Origin: Cheilinus undulatus
Lineage: Eukaryota; Chordata; Actinopteri; Labriformes; Labridae
Length of the DNA: 64,000 nt
Assembly: GCF_018320785.1 (NCBI RefSeq)
Contig: NC_054881.1
Span: 42,694,424 to 42,758,423, forward strand
Reading direction: 5' to 3'
The position numbers were made by a program, and so were the translations under genes. Shown one piece after another: positions 25,441-37,000 of the stretch. The notes below the pieces were generated by a model. It worked only from the letters and a program-made list of their open reading frames with translations, searched no databases and was not told where the DNA came from. Each line of letters starts with the position of its first letter. Positions within the stretch are counted from its first letter, which is position 1.

Positions 25441-26064
25441 AGGTCACAACAGCGTTATGAAATAATAACGTATAATAATGTAACATTACAACACATGAAG
25501 CAAATACTCAGAACTACTTTCTTGAGTAAACCCCTTTTACCGCTTTTGAAATCACTCCGCCCAGCAGCCATGTCTGGAGTGTGGTTCCAGCTTTGCATTT
25601 GCCTCTAAAACATCTCCGTCTCTGTTCCATGACTATTTTATAGCAGGTCACAACTTGTCCACGAGAGAGTTTTGGAGTTGTTGGATTGTGTTTTTGATGA
25701 GTTTGATGAGGGAAAGCTGGAAATACCATATGTCTCCGTAGCATTAGCTGAGCAGCTCGCTTCTCAGCCTCGCTGATCTAAAAACAGCTTGCACCGACAA
25801 CTAAAGGTAACGAACCTATTACTAAGACTATAGGGATTATAGTAATAGGTGAATTTGCCAAAATGTTGAAGTATCCCTCTAAGAGGTGCACGTCAGATAC
25901 ATCCACCAGCCTCCGCTCTTTGCCTCTTTTAACCTCTTTCATCACTTTTTCACAATTTCTTGCCTCTTTAATTCGTTTTTGCAATTACTTAACGCATCCA
26001 ACCCCATGGACAGCCAAGCCAAAACCATGCTCTTCCCTTGTTTTGGACAATTAAATTATGATAA

Positions 26065-26162
26065 ATAACATCTGACTGGAACCCAGCTGATTCTGCATGT
26101 CGAGAGAGTTTCAGTAAGTCAGAGTTGTTTGTTTTTCTGATTATACCATGGTAACTGTAAGT
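26065..26162 (+). repeat. Duplicate block, copy 2 of 2
   Basis: Second copy of the 24475-24580 block, with scattered substitutions and small indels. Confidence 0.55.
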
Positions 26163-26204
26163 GTCATAGTGGTGTCAGTGTGGTGTTGATGATGATGCCC
26201 CCCC

Positions 26205-26229
26205 CACACACACACACACACACACACAC
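26205..26229. repeat. (CA)n microsatellite
   Basis: About 12 CA dinucleotides following a short poly-C run. Confidence 0.95.
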
Positions 26230-26744
26230 TACTTCTTCCTGGCTAAAGCCTGTTTTCATTGTTTTATGCTGATGTGCTGTAGCTGGCGTGTTCTGGTCAT
26301 GCATTAGACATGACTCAGTGTGGTGTTGATGATGACCCCGCCCGATGCTCAGAATCATCAATGCTCCCTAACAGCCACGGTCATGACCAGATTTCAGTGT
26401 TTACTTGCCTCAGACGTCTCAGTCTCCGTGCTCGGTCCGTCCGTCCTCTCTCTCTGTCTCCGCCTGTGTGACTGTCCGTCACATGTCAGCCTGCAGACTG
26501 ACTGTGTGATGACATCGAGCTGAGCGGTCACACCCAAACCCTGACAGGGATGGAGGGAGCACAAACACGCTCTGAATCCTGCTCACATCAGGATGGAAAT
26601 CCAACCTCTGCAGACATCAGGATCAACCAAAACCACCAATAAACTTCAAATTACACCATTAAAAGCTTGCTGAGCTCTACCCAGGTAGATATTTGGAAGT
26701 GGGAGTCTGACAAGATTCCAGTAACTTCACAATGACCCACAGCC

Positions 26745-26935
26745 CCAGTTACAAAAAAGCTGGGTTGCTGTTCAACATGTAAATAAAAACACAGAAGTCA
26801 ATGATTGTCAAATCTCATAAACCCATATTTGATTCACAAAAGAACATAAACAACATATCAGATCTTAAACTGAGACATTTTAACATTTCATGAAAAATAT
26901 TAGCTCATTTTGAATTCGATGGCAGCGCCACAAAC
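26745..26935 (+). repeat. Dispersed DNA-transposon-like repeat
   Basis: The layout (TTACAAAAAAGCTGGGTTGC, then AACATATCAGATCTTAAACT and GCTCATTTTGAATTCGATGG) resembles a common teleost non-coding DNA-transposon end. The class is not certain and no partner terminus was found. Confidence 0.4.
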
Positions 26936-26974
26936 ATCTCTGTTATTCCACAGAGCTGTAGTAGATGTCTAGAT

Positions 26975-27510
26975 CAGTAGTTCCCAACCTTTTCCAACTC
27001 AGGGCCCACTTTTAAGTCTCAAAAATTTTCGCGGTCCACCTCCGACCCCAAAAATACGGAGGCCATATAATGTGTTCTCACAGCACTTTTTTTAAATTTA
27101 ACATTGAACATAAAGGACTGTACAGGAGAAACATGTTGGAAGCTCCACAGTCGCTAACACAGCATCTGTAACATGTTGCAACACCTTCAGTATTACAGTT
27201 TCCAAGGAGCTGTCCACACAATAACATCTAGATAACAACAGAAGTTCCTATCTCTCATTTGCTTGTCACATGTCTAATACTTGAAGGAAAAACAAAACAA
27301 AAAATGAAAAGAATATTTCAACATTTTTAATATTCTTTTAAACGTAACTGAGTTTAACATTTAAAACACTATTCTGTATATTTTTATTTTTATATAATAA
27401 CATTCCCCCCAGCACAAAAATCATACTTTTTTTGGAAATGATTTTGCAGCCCACTTGCAATACCTTTGCGGCCCACCAGGGGGCTGTGGCCCACAGGTTG
27501 GGAATCGCTG
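26975..27510 (+). mobile_element. hAT-like MITE with 8-bp TSD
   Basis: The left end CAGTAGTTCCCAACCTTTT and the inverted right end CAGCGATTCCCAACCTGTGG are terminal inverted repeats of the common hAT 'TTCCCAACCT' type. Flanks GTCTAGAT (26967-26974) and GTCAAGAT (27511-27518) match at 7 of 8 bases. The 536-bp interior is non-coding and AT-rich. Confidence 0.82.
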
Positions 27511-27518
27511 GTCAAGAT

Positions 27519-28254
27519 ACTAAGGGCGACATTGCTGGAATCTTAAAAAGTGATTTTAAATCATCCATGGTGGTAGGAAGGACTTTTTAGCTGGGTTAAA
27601 ACACTAACAGTCTATGCTCAGGTCTATTAACTATTAACTATTTTTTTTGTGTAACCTTTTTCTGTTTTGTCCCTTACAGTGCAGTGGTTGCTGGCTAGCG
27701 GTGGAGGCTAGGCACTCTGGGTGGTTCCCTGCACCTTTTTGTTGTAGTGATAGGCGCACTGGGACACAGTAGTCTGCACCAGTTTGCCGTGTTTTGCAGT
27801 GAGTTCACGTGTGGTGGGTAAGTGCACTCCTGGGACACTTCCTGTGGTAGACTGCCTCCCTCTTGCTAGCTCCCACTCACTCCCCCTTCCCTTTTTGTTG
27901 GTTTTAGCCACTTCACCTGGAAGTGTTTTATTAATTAAAGACCAATTGTTAAAAAGAATAAATTGTAATAAAATTTTGATACATCCTTTCCATAAATTTG
28001 ACTTAAAATTCATTGCCAATTACTAATTCCTCTTTTCTTCCCACAGCCACTTCCAATCCCATTGATATATTTTTGCATTTAAACTTATAAATACATTTTT
28101 GAGTTGCTTTTTGAACCACGTCTCTGTCTTCCTTGTAGAGTGAACCTGTGTTTGCCTCTTATCTTTAGAACTGGGTAAAACTCCTAGGGTGAAAGTCCCT
28201 AGGTGGCGTTGTCTGGCTCGTATTGGCTGTTATCATAGCCCTTATCCCTACTTT
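27519..28254. other. Intergenic, no gene recognised
   Basis: No exon or RNA gene was recognised. The overlapping opposite frames at 27708-28026 have no known family. Confidence 0.4.
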
Positions 28255-28345
28255 GCCACATTTGCAAGATGGATTCGCCAGCGAGAAACAAGGAGACTGG
28301 CGTATTCATCTGCTTTGCAAAATTATAATTGTGCCAGTTGTGGGA
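28255..28345 (+). repeat. Dispersed repeat (family R2), partial
   Basis: Contains GCAAGATGGATTCGCCAG and TTCATCTGCTTTGCAAAAT as in the copies at 4640-4700 and 1310-1375. Confidence 0.55.
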
Positions 28346-28770
28346 CTGAATCCCTCCTCTGACCAAAAATGGCAAAGTCCTGACTATCAGATGGTTTAGA
28401 ACATTATCTTACCAGACTGTCCTGTGGCGTGTGGTGGGTTACGGGTGAAAGATCCCCTCAATTTCCTGATTGGAAGCGTTCCGTCTAGAGATCCAATATT
28501 TACGACTAGAAATTCTTTTTTTTGGGAGCAGCCAGGCAGACACAAGCAAACATGACAGGATATACAGAAATAACCAGTCAGGGAGCATGCTGATAGAAGG
28601 AGAAAGTCAAAAAAACAATAGAGCCATGGCAAAGATAGTAATCTTTTAGACATGGTATTTGGGGGTGCGGACAATTGCTGGAGTTGCAAACAAACAGAGC
28701 ACACCTGTTTAATTTCTTTGACAGATACACTTCCTCTCAAGTGTTGGAAGAGTAAGCTCAACTCCTTTAT

Positions 28771-29010
28771 CACCATCTACTGTTAGTGACATCATCAACA
28801 ACCTCCAGAGGACAGGAGTGAAGGTATCACCATCTACTGTTAGTGACATCATCAACAACCTCCAGAGGACAGGAGTGAAGGTATCACCATCTACTGTTAG
28901 TGACATCATCAACAACCTCCAGAGGACAGGAGTGAAGGTATCACCATCTACTGTTAGTGACATCATCAACTACCTCCAGAGGACAGGAGTGAAGGTATCA
29001 CCATCTATCA
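28771..29010 (+). repeat. 57-bp tandem repeat (19-codon unit)
   Basis: Four almost identical 57-bp units start at 28771, 28828, 28885 and 28942, with a partial fifth from 28999. The unit is a multiple of three, so both strands stay open. The plus frame repeats KVSPSTVSDIINNLQRTGV, which has the look of a helix-turn-helix from a Tc1-like transposase. It may be a local expansion inside a decayed transposon. No start, promoter or longer frame supports a gene. Confidence 0.9.
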
Positions 29011-29990
29011 CCATTTGCTTTACAATCACGTCTTTGTCAAAGTCTGTGAATAATAGTTCAGCTGGAGCCAGTAACACTCTCTCATTATTTCTGAGTCTGA
29101 GAACGGCTTTTTTGCCCAAGGCACACAATCTCAAAAGTTGCCTCCGTTAATGGCTCCGCTGAGCGATGCAGTTGGCTGATTTATTTTTCTCTTTCTGAGT
29201 TCAGTATACAGTAAATATTTATCAGATCAAGCCTACTAAATATATTGGCTGTGTTATGGTGTCATTTTAAGCTTCCATGTGAGCCGCAAATTAAAGCCTG
29301 ATGAGCTGCATATGGTGCAATGAGTAACCAGGCTCTATAGACACGTATTGCTGTGAGATCTGGCGTTTTTAGAGAGCAGGTCGAGACTCTAGGGATCTCT
29401 GACCAGAATGTGTTTACTCATGCTGAGTTGATCCTCTCCTTCTATATCACGCTTTACCAAGAAAATGAAATCTGTGTGTGTGGCAGGCTTGATATTCTCA
29501 CTGTTGTGAATGTGGGGGTTCATTTACTGAGTATTGCTGCAGTGATGATGAACAATATTCATCTGTTTGCTGGAAAACACCAGCAGACAAACATCAGGCT
29601 GACGGTGGACAGCCATGAGTCAGTGGGGTTCTCTCCACAGCTGCCAGCAGTCTGAACAAACATGTCTGACCTTTAGTCAACAAATATCCATGCTTTGAGT
29701 CACTATCGTGTTCTTTTGGCATGTTGTGGGTTGTTAAATGTCAAATATAATATCTACTTAAATAGTGTTCCAAAACAATGATGGATTCCCAGAAGGCTTT
29801 GGTTGGGAAAAAAATGCTGTTTCACTGAGGTTTTAGTTTAAGGTTTCACATTTTCATGTTTTTTTTTCTTCCTATAAATTAAATTTGTTTTCAGCAGAAT
29901 TGGACAGGTTATAGGTTACATAAGAGAAAAACAGTTCAGAGATGATTTTAGTTAAAAGACACTTGAATTAAAGATGTTTTAAAACACGAT
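29011..29990. other. Intergenic, no gene recognised
   Basis: No known exon, RNA or transposon was recognised. The frame at 29353-29655 has no family I can name. Confidence 0.4.
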
Positions 29991-29999
29991 ATTAAATCT

Positions 30000-30230
30000 C
30001 ACATTTATAAATTCTGACTTTAAAAATCTTTGTGAGAAAATTCTCTCGTCTTTATCTGATCTTCAATTCTGATCTCCGAATTCTGACTATGAGACCAGAT
30101 TTAGAAGTCTGACTACTCCTATTTGATCTCAGAACCTGGAGTTTAATCCCCGACTTCTGACTTTAATCTCGGACTCCGATCCCAGAATACAGACTTTAAT
30201 CTCAGAATCAACTTATGTCTCAGAATTTTA
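30000..30230 (+). repeat. Degenerate 'TTTAATCTCAGAATTC' repeat
   Basis: Loose repeats of the form TCTGACTTTAATCTCAGAAT, resumed at 30795-30870 on the far side of the Tc1-like insertion at 30238-30781. The insertion therefore split the tract. The same repeat type forms a longer tract at 50980-51790. Confidence 0.65.
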
Positions 30231-30237
30231 ATATATA

Positions 30238-30781
30238 CAGTCCTTAACAAATGTATTAGACCACTTGTCATATTTGTCTCAGAGACCATCCAGCATCATG
30301 AAGTGCTTTAATGCGGACTCTTTCATTTTCAGTCAGCTCTCCACGTTTTACCATTTTGAACAGGAATGAGGAATTTCAAACCAAATTCACCCAAATTTGA
30401 GCCAGCTCACTGGGCTTCTCTGAGAAGTCAGAAATCAATCAAGCATAACATTCAACCACTAAAAACTCATTTTTCTGTTCAGGAATGACAGTAAATAACT
30501 ATAATTTGACATATTAATCAAGAAATATTCATGTGCTTTACTATTTTTTCAGTTCTTTTGTAAATCAGTAAATTTGAGAATTCATGGATAACAATAATAA
30601 TTCTATTTTAGCATTAAAAATATCATTTTTGTAAAAGAGCTTCTACATATTGGTGTATTAACCATTGCAGAAACATCAAAAATGATTTTGGTAATCCCAA
30701 ATGCTGTTAATTTAGGGCAGCTGTGGCAGAAACCTGACTGTGGTTAGGGTTAGGGCAGTCTAGTACATTTCTCAAGCACTG
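30238..30781 (-). mobile_element. Internally deleted Tc1-like element
   Basis: The left end CAGTCCTTAACAAATGTATT and the inverted right end CAGTGCTTGAGAAATGTACT are clear terminal inverted repeats. TA precedes the left end; the right flank is TT. On the minus strand from ATG 30354 a short frame reads MVKRGELTENERVRIKALHD and then GWSLRQI, the N-terminal helix-turn-helix start of a Tc1 transposase. It runs straight toward the left terminus, so the catalytic core has been deleted. It inserted into the TCTCAGAATTC repeat tract. Confidence 0.82.
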
Positions 30782-30879
30782 TTTAAGCCAGCATTTGGAT
30801 TTTAATCTCAGAATTCAGACTTTAATCTCACTACAAACCAGGATTCAGACTTTAATCTCAAGACTTTAATCCATAAGAA

Positions 30880-31990
30880 GTTCCTTTTCCTGTGGTTAAG
30901 TTCATGACATAATCTACCTGTAGTTCCTCATTCTTATTTAAAAATAAAAGCAGGTCTGTATCCAAACAGGAAGTAACTCACTCAGTTTAACACAAAAATC
31001 CTCAATGAAAAATGTTGAAATCAGAAAAAAAGTGGGGATTAATTATGATTAACTCCAGAAATCCTGAGATTAACTGTGATGCAAAATTTCGATATTTTGA
31101 CAGCAAACTCAACAATAGAACAACAGGAATGAGTTTTTGTCAATAACATGACCAGAATATATGAGAAAAGGCTTCCAAACATCATCGACGTGTACATTTG
31201 CATCCTCAACATGAAATGTGCCTTTGAAGTGGAGAGAACCGAAGCCATGAACATCTGCAGAGACTGATTCATCATGGGAAACTTGTAGGTTAAATGTCAT
31301 AACATCAGTTAACTGTTGTGAGATCAAACGAGAGTTTATTTTCTTTAACACGTTTCACATGATTCTTATCAAACCATGAATATCACTAATATCTGGCCTC
31401 ATTTTCACACCAGTCATGGACTGAATCATGGCTGAGAAATGAATAAAATCAAAAGGAAAAAGCGCATCAAACCCAAACGCTCAAAAACACATTTAGGAGG
31501 TAAACATTACATGTGGCTCTGGTGGAGAGATGACATGATGGTTCTGAGGAACTGGGAGCTCAGCATGTGATGACTACAAACGCTAATACGAAATGAGAAA
31601 ACATCAATCACATTTCTGGAAGTTTTCTCAAAAACTTTGCACAAATATTTAAACCTCTAAAGACCAAGTTTACTGGAGATTTCTCAATTCTTGATGTAAT
31701 GTTAAGGACAGTTTAAAAGGCTTACCCATCATCTGATCCTCTGTTCACATGCACAAGATAACTCTGCCAAGCCACCAAACCCATGCTGAGGTCTCAGACA
31801 TGACTTCAGAAGACAAACAAACACGGAGGAGGACAGAAACCCACAGCCAGATGTCCAAATGTAATTCTCAGATGCCGAGAAGAAGATCCCCGGTCTGCTC
31901 AGCGATGGTCCAGCCCGGAATCATTTCATATTTACACTTCAGAGGCAGGGAGGCTTGGATGTGGTAGTGAGCGGTAGAATTACCATATGG
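30880..31990. other. Intergenic, no gene recognised
   Basis: AT-rich sequence. Frames at 31039-31351 (minus) and 31749-31967 (plus) match nothing recognisable. Confidence 0.4.
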
Positions 31991-31994
31991 ATAT

Positions 31995-32545
31995 CGGTGA
32001 AACATGGTGCCAAAAAGTATTCAGCCTGCAGAATGTTTTACTCTTTTATTTATTTTATCAATCAATCAATCACTGTTCATTTGGTTTTGCAACAAAAAAA
32101 AGAAAAAACCCTCTTTAATGTCAAAGTAAAAAAACAGATTTCTACAAAGTAATGTCATTAAATAAAAATCTGTCATTTAAAATAAGTGGCTGCATAAATA
32201 TTCCCCCCTTTTAGTCAGCATTTATTAGAGTCTCCTTTGGCTGCAGTATCAGCTCTGAGTCTGTGTGGATAGGTCTCAGTCAGGATCAGACATCTGGACT
32301 CTGGAATTTTCCTCCGTTCTTCTTTGATAAACTGCTCAAGCTTTGTCAGGGTTACACAGGGATCAGGACTGAACAGCCCTTTTCAAGCCCAGACACTATT
32401 CGCTGTTGGATTCAGGTCTGGGCTTTGACTCGGCTGCTCCAGAACATTCTCCTTGAAGCATCATCATCTCCTGAGAAGCATCTCCACAGCATGATGCTGC
32501 GGAGAAGCATCCCCACAGCATAATGCTGCCACCATCCATTCACTG
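31995..32545 (-). mobile_element. Tc1/mariner fossil, minus strand, C-terminal half
   Basis: Read on the minus strand, it has GGSIMLWGCFS (about 32540-32505), then QPSQSPDLNPTANSVW (about 32440-32390), then LTKLEQFIKEERRKIPESR and TYPHRLRADTAAKG. These are the end of a Tc1 transposase. The segment with the second Asp is deleted, and the position of the catalytic Glu reads Ala (PTAN for the usual PIEN). A 27-bp block is duplicated around 32475-32525. The element is dead. Confidence 0.8.
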
Positions 32546-32749
32546 GGCTTATTAGGGGCCCATTCTCTGGGTTTGCAGGGGCCAATCCAAGTCTGTGGGC
32601 AGGCCTGACCAACACAGGACATTAAATAAACGACCTTTCTTCTTAACCTCTTGCTGCTTCCGTAAAATTCACCCCCAACTCTTCAGAGCTGAATACAGAA
32701 GAACACTTTAACAGAACGGGCATCAGAGCCACGTTAAACCTGAGGCCCC

Positions 32750-33265
32750 AGTGGATGCTGAGAGCTGGGAGGTTCATCTACCTTGGCAGCGTAATTCATC
32801 AACTGCAAACCTGAGATCACTGAGGACTCGGCCTCGTACACAGGGCAAAGGACTCGCTAGGCAAGGTGGTGTGGCGTTTACAGTATCTGAGCCTTTGGAC
32901 TAAAGTCAGAGTCCTTCTGGTCTTAAATCACTCTTGTGAGGCCTGGATGCTGACTGATGGCCAGAGGCGCTGGCTCCGTTGTGATGACTTCTCATTTTGG
33001 GGTACCGTTGTTAGACCATGTGTCTAATTCTGACACGCTCAGGAGAGCGGGGATTAATACGGGGACGGCACATAGGCTTTTACCTCGGGCACTTTCCAGG
33101 GCCTGATCCAACTCACCGCATATTGTGTGCTCAGGATCCAGTGGGCTCAACCAGACGTCAGGGATGGGTCGAGGAGGGGTCAGATGGGGGGGTACCTGGC
33201 TGGAGATGGGACATGGGCCTGGATCATGGCCATCAGGAGGCTGGGGCAGTACAGGACCATGGTAG
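32750..33265 (+). mobile_element. LINE ORF2 C-terminal fossil
   Basis: With frameshifts, the plus strand encodes RFIYLGSVIHQ, RLQYLSLWTKVRVLLVL and SCEAWMLTDGQRRRW, the tail of a non-LTR reverse transcriptase. A second frame then carries GHFPGPDPTHRILCAQDP, with a family-typical post-RT region. The clade is likely RTE-like or a relative, not the same as the L2-like piece at 20858. It is too broken to be active. Confidence 0.7.
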
Positions 33266-34065
33266 TCTGTATTCTAGGTAGCAAAAAAGGGACAAAAAAG
33301 CCATAACAGGATACCTGATAAAAGGAGGTGAGATAGGTAACACTGTGATCTCGTCCTGACTGATGCATGATTCTACACGGCAGAACCCCACTGAAGAATG
33401 ATCAAATGAAAACCAAAACACACTGACGTCTGATCTGCTGATTTCTCACTGTGCTTCATTCTTCCGCTGAACACTGGAGGAACTGGAACAGTTTAACCCT
33501 TCCGATCACCCCCTCCTCAGCACCCCAGCCAAAACTGATAAGACTGCTCCAGCAGCGCTGGACCCAGATCAAAACCAAGACACCCGGTCCATGTGGACAC
33601 TCTCATTCTCATGAATTTTAAGAATTCAAAGTCTGTAGAAAAACTAGACGACACAGGAGAATCCCGGATCAGTCTGTTTACTTTCAGCACAAATGTTCAA
33701 CTCAGACATTAACAAAAACATTTTAGAACAGCAGCTAGCTTTCTCTAATCTTATAGAAAATAGAAACTAAATCTAGACAGTATTCAGGTCTATAAACACA
33801 CAGGGCTGGAGAAGTGAAGCTAGCTCCACATACATGGGAGACCACAGGCATGTGGACAGTTTCAGCCCATTTCTGACATTAGAATCCTCCCATCATGCAC
33901 GTAGTTTGTATTTACAGTGGAGACTCCACAGACATGAGGCCCACAGTGTCTAACATCATCTAATGTGCAGCCAGTAACCTTTTAGGGTCCATTACTGAAG
34001 AAAAAGCCTGTTTTTCTGTTTGCAGAGAGAGTTGAGTCCACAGCAGTGACGAGAACGTCCTCAGA
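33266..34065 (-). other. Probable dpm2 3' UTR and downstream flank
   Basis: It follows the dpm2 stop codon (34066-34068) on the minus strand. No clear AATAAA was recognised near the stop, so the 3' UTR end is unknown. No other gene is visible. Confidence 0.4.
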
Positions 34066-37000
34066 TTAGTCCGCTTTCTTTGGTTTACGATTCTTCCACA
34101 AAATAACAGCAGTGAAGGCCCCTGTAAAATAAAACAGAAGTGTATATCTCTAAATGAGGATGCACAAACATTTCCTGTGTTTAGATCAGGGGGCAAAAAC
34201 CGGCCCGTGGTACAGTTACACCCGGCCCGCAAGATCCTATTTATTATAACTGGCACCAAAAAATGAGGTCTGCAGATTTCCTTCAGTATAAAAATGTAAA
34301 CTTGACCTTGATGATATCAAATATCCTAAAGTCATAAAAATGTGAGAAAAAAAATATAAAGAGTGAAGATAATTAGATCAAAAGAAATTCATTTGTTTTT
34401 TCATTTCATATTTTCAATTTTGTATAGCACAATTATGACTTCTATCTATTATTTGGACTTTTATCTTAAGTTTTGACCTTTTTATTATTTTGACTTTTTA
34501 ATCCCATATTTTGAACTTTTACATTTATTTTATGGACTTTCAGCTAATATTTAGGCTTTTTCAATTTATAATTTTCACTTATTTTATCTCATATTTTGAC
34601 CTTCACATTAAATATTTGGACTTTTAGCTAATATTTTGGCTTTTCAAAATCATTATTTTGACATTTAATCCCACATTTTGACCTTATACATTTATTATTT
34701 GGACTTTTAGATATTATTAAGCCCTTCCAAATTTCATGTTTTGTTTTTTTATCACATATTTTGACCTTTTACATTTATTATTTGGACTTTAACATAATAT
34801 TTGGGCTTTTTCGATTTATTTTTTAGATTTTTTATCTCATATTTTGATCTTTTACATTTATTATTTGGACTTTTAGCTAATATTTGGGCTTTTTCGATTT
34901 ATTGTTTTGATCTTTTATCTCATATTTTGACCTTTTACATTTATTATTTGGACCTTTAGCTAATATTTGGGCTTTTTTGATTTAATTGTTTAGATTTTTT
35001 ATCTCATATTTTGACCTTTTACATTCACAATTTTAAATTTCAAGTAATAGTTTGGCCTTAAAAACATGACTGTGACTTTGTTTTTTCATATATTTGCCTT
35101 TTAAAAGCATTATCTTAACACCTAATTTCATGTTTTGACCTTTTGCACTAATAGGTTGGACCATTTATCTCAAATTTTGAGCATTTTAACTTATCATTCT
35201 GACTTTTTAAATCTCAAATTATTTATCATCTGTGTTTATTTTTTTCACCATAATGTATTACTGTAGAAAATGAGGTTGACAGTTTGGTTTAATGTGGACC
35301 CTGTTAGGCCCTCAGGTTAGGCCTGATTCAGTTTGACACCCCTGTTAGATCATCAGCTTCTGATGATGCTGGTCTCCAGCGGTTTGGAGCTGATGGAGCC
35401 TCAGACATGGATCTCTCACACCTATGTCAGGGCTTTCTGTTGATACGTTGTTGGCCTGTATTGTTGTGTGAGGCCAAATTCAATGAGAGAAACCATGAGT
35501 GAGAGCTTTGTTTCAGGAGAATGGTTACTGACCTATACAGAGGAGCAGTATGACGGCGGCGATGCCCGGCAGAATGACCGAATATTCCCGAGGAAGGAAG
35601 TATTTGTGCAGCTCATGATCGCTGTCCACGAAAGGCTGAAGAGAGCAAAAACACCACATGATTTCAAACACATGAAACTCTAAATTCATAAACACATTAA
35701 GACATTAGAGGATATTTTCACATGTAGATGCACAAATATGTTAACCAGGCTAGGTATGAGGTTTATTTTAATGAGAGGAATCATTAAGGAGACAGGAAGT
35801 AGAACAAACATCTAAAAAAGAAAAGGAAGGACGAAGTTTATGGTCTGAAACTAGAGCATGCGATCGATATGAAATTGGGGCTAGGGTTGTCTTTATATGA
35901 GGATTTTAAACTGAAATATGATGCTGGTAAAAATCAAACGATGAAGACACCCAGTTTGATACTACAGCCACAAAAACACAAGTCCTAGCCACTAAATACT
36001 GGGTTATTTTTTTTTTCAGTCATGAGCATTGGCAAACAAACTCCTCCACATATCTAAAACATTGCCAACTAATTCAGTGTTATCATAACTGTCCTCTCCT
36101 AAACCTGACTAAAGGAAAAAAAACTTGATCTAATTTTTCTGACATTAGAAAACAAACAGAACATACCAGGACGACGACCCACACTGAGTAATACGTAAAC
36201 AGCACCAGGCTGAAGACCACCAGACTCATGCCCACAGCTTGATCCACTCCCGACGCCTGGAAACAAAAACCAAACACCTGTGAGTACGAGGTACGCTGCC
36301 ATCGTATCCAACCAGTGACAGCCTTTTTAAACCCTCATCAGCACATTTAAATGTTCAGTTGCAAACACTGAGTCTCAGGTTTAAACATTTAAATGTCAGG
36401 GGTGGATGGTTGGGATGAGTGTATACCCCTCTATGCAAATGAGATTAGAAACTTCGGCATGATATCTCTGCTGTCAGGATTGAGGATCTGTATAGACAGG
36501 TATGAACGATTTTGGAAATATCTTAGGCTAAAATATCTGCAGTAAATGAGCCGATATATGATATATACAGGCAGTAAATATAAGTCTATATCAGCTGTGA
36601 ATATCAGTCTACATCAGCTGCAAATATCAGCTATATATCAATCTGTATCAGCTGTAAATATCAGTCTATATCACCTTTTAATATCACTCTATATCAGCTG
36701 TAAATATCAGTCTATATCACCTTTTAATATCACTCTATATCAGCTGTAAATATCAGTCTATATCACCTTTTAATATCACTCTATATCAGCTGTAAATATC
36801 AGTCCATATCACCTTTTAATATCACTCAATATATAAACTGTAAATATCAGGCTATATCAGCTGTAAATATCAGGCTATATCAGCTGTAAATATCAGGCAA
36901 TATCAGCTGTAAATATCATTCTACATCAGCTGTAAATATCAGTCTACATCAGCTATCTATATCAGTCTATATCAGCTGTAAATATCAGCCTATATCAGCT

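Noticed and set aside
30744..30755. Interstitial telomeric repeat (TTAGGG)
   Set aside because: Only two units, inside a Tc1-like element; the same holds for CCCTAA at 61278-61289. Chance is sufficient.
35468..35683. Plus-strand 71-aa ORF
   Set aside because: It is antisense to dpm2 exon 3 (35635-35533), which is supported by protein similarity and splice sites.
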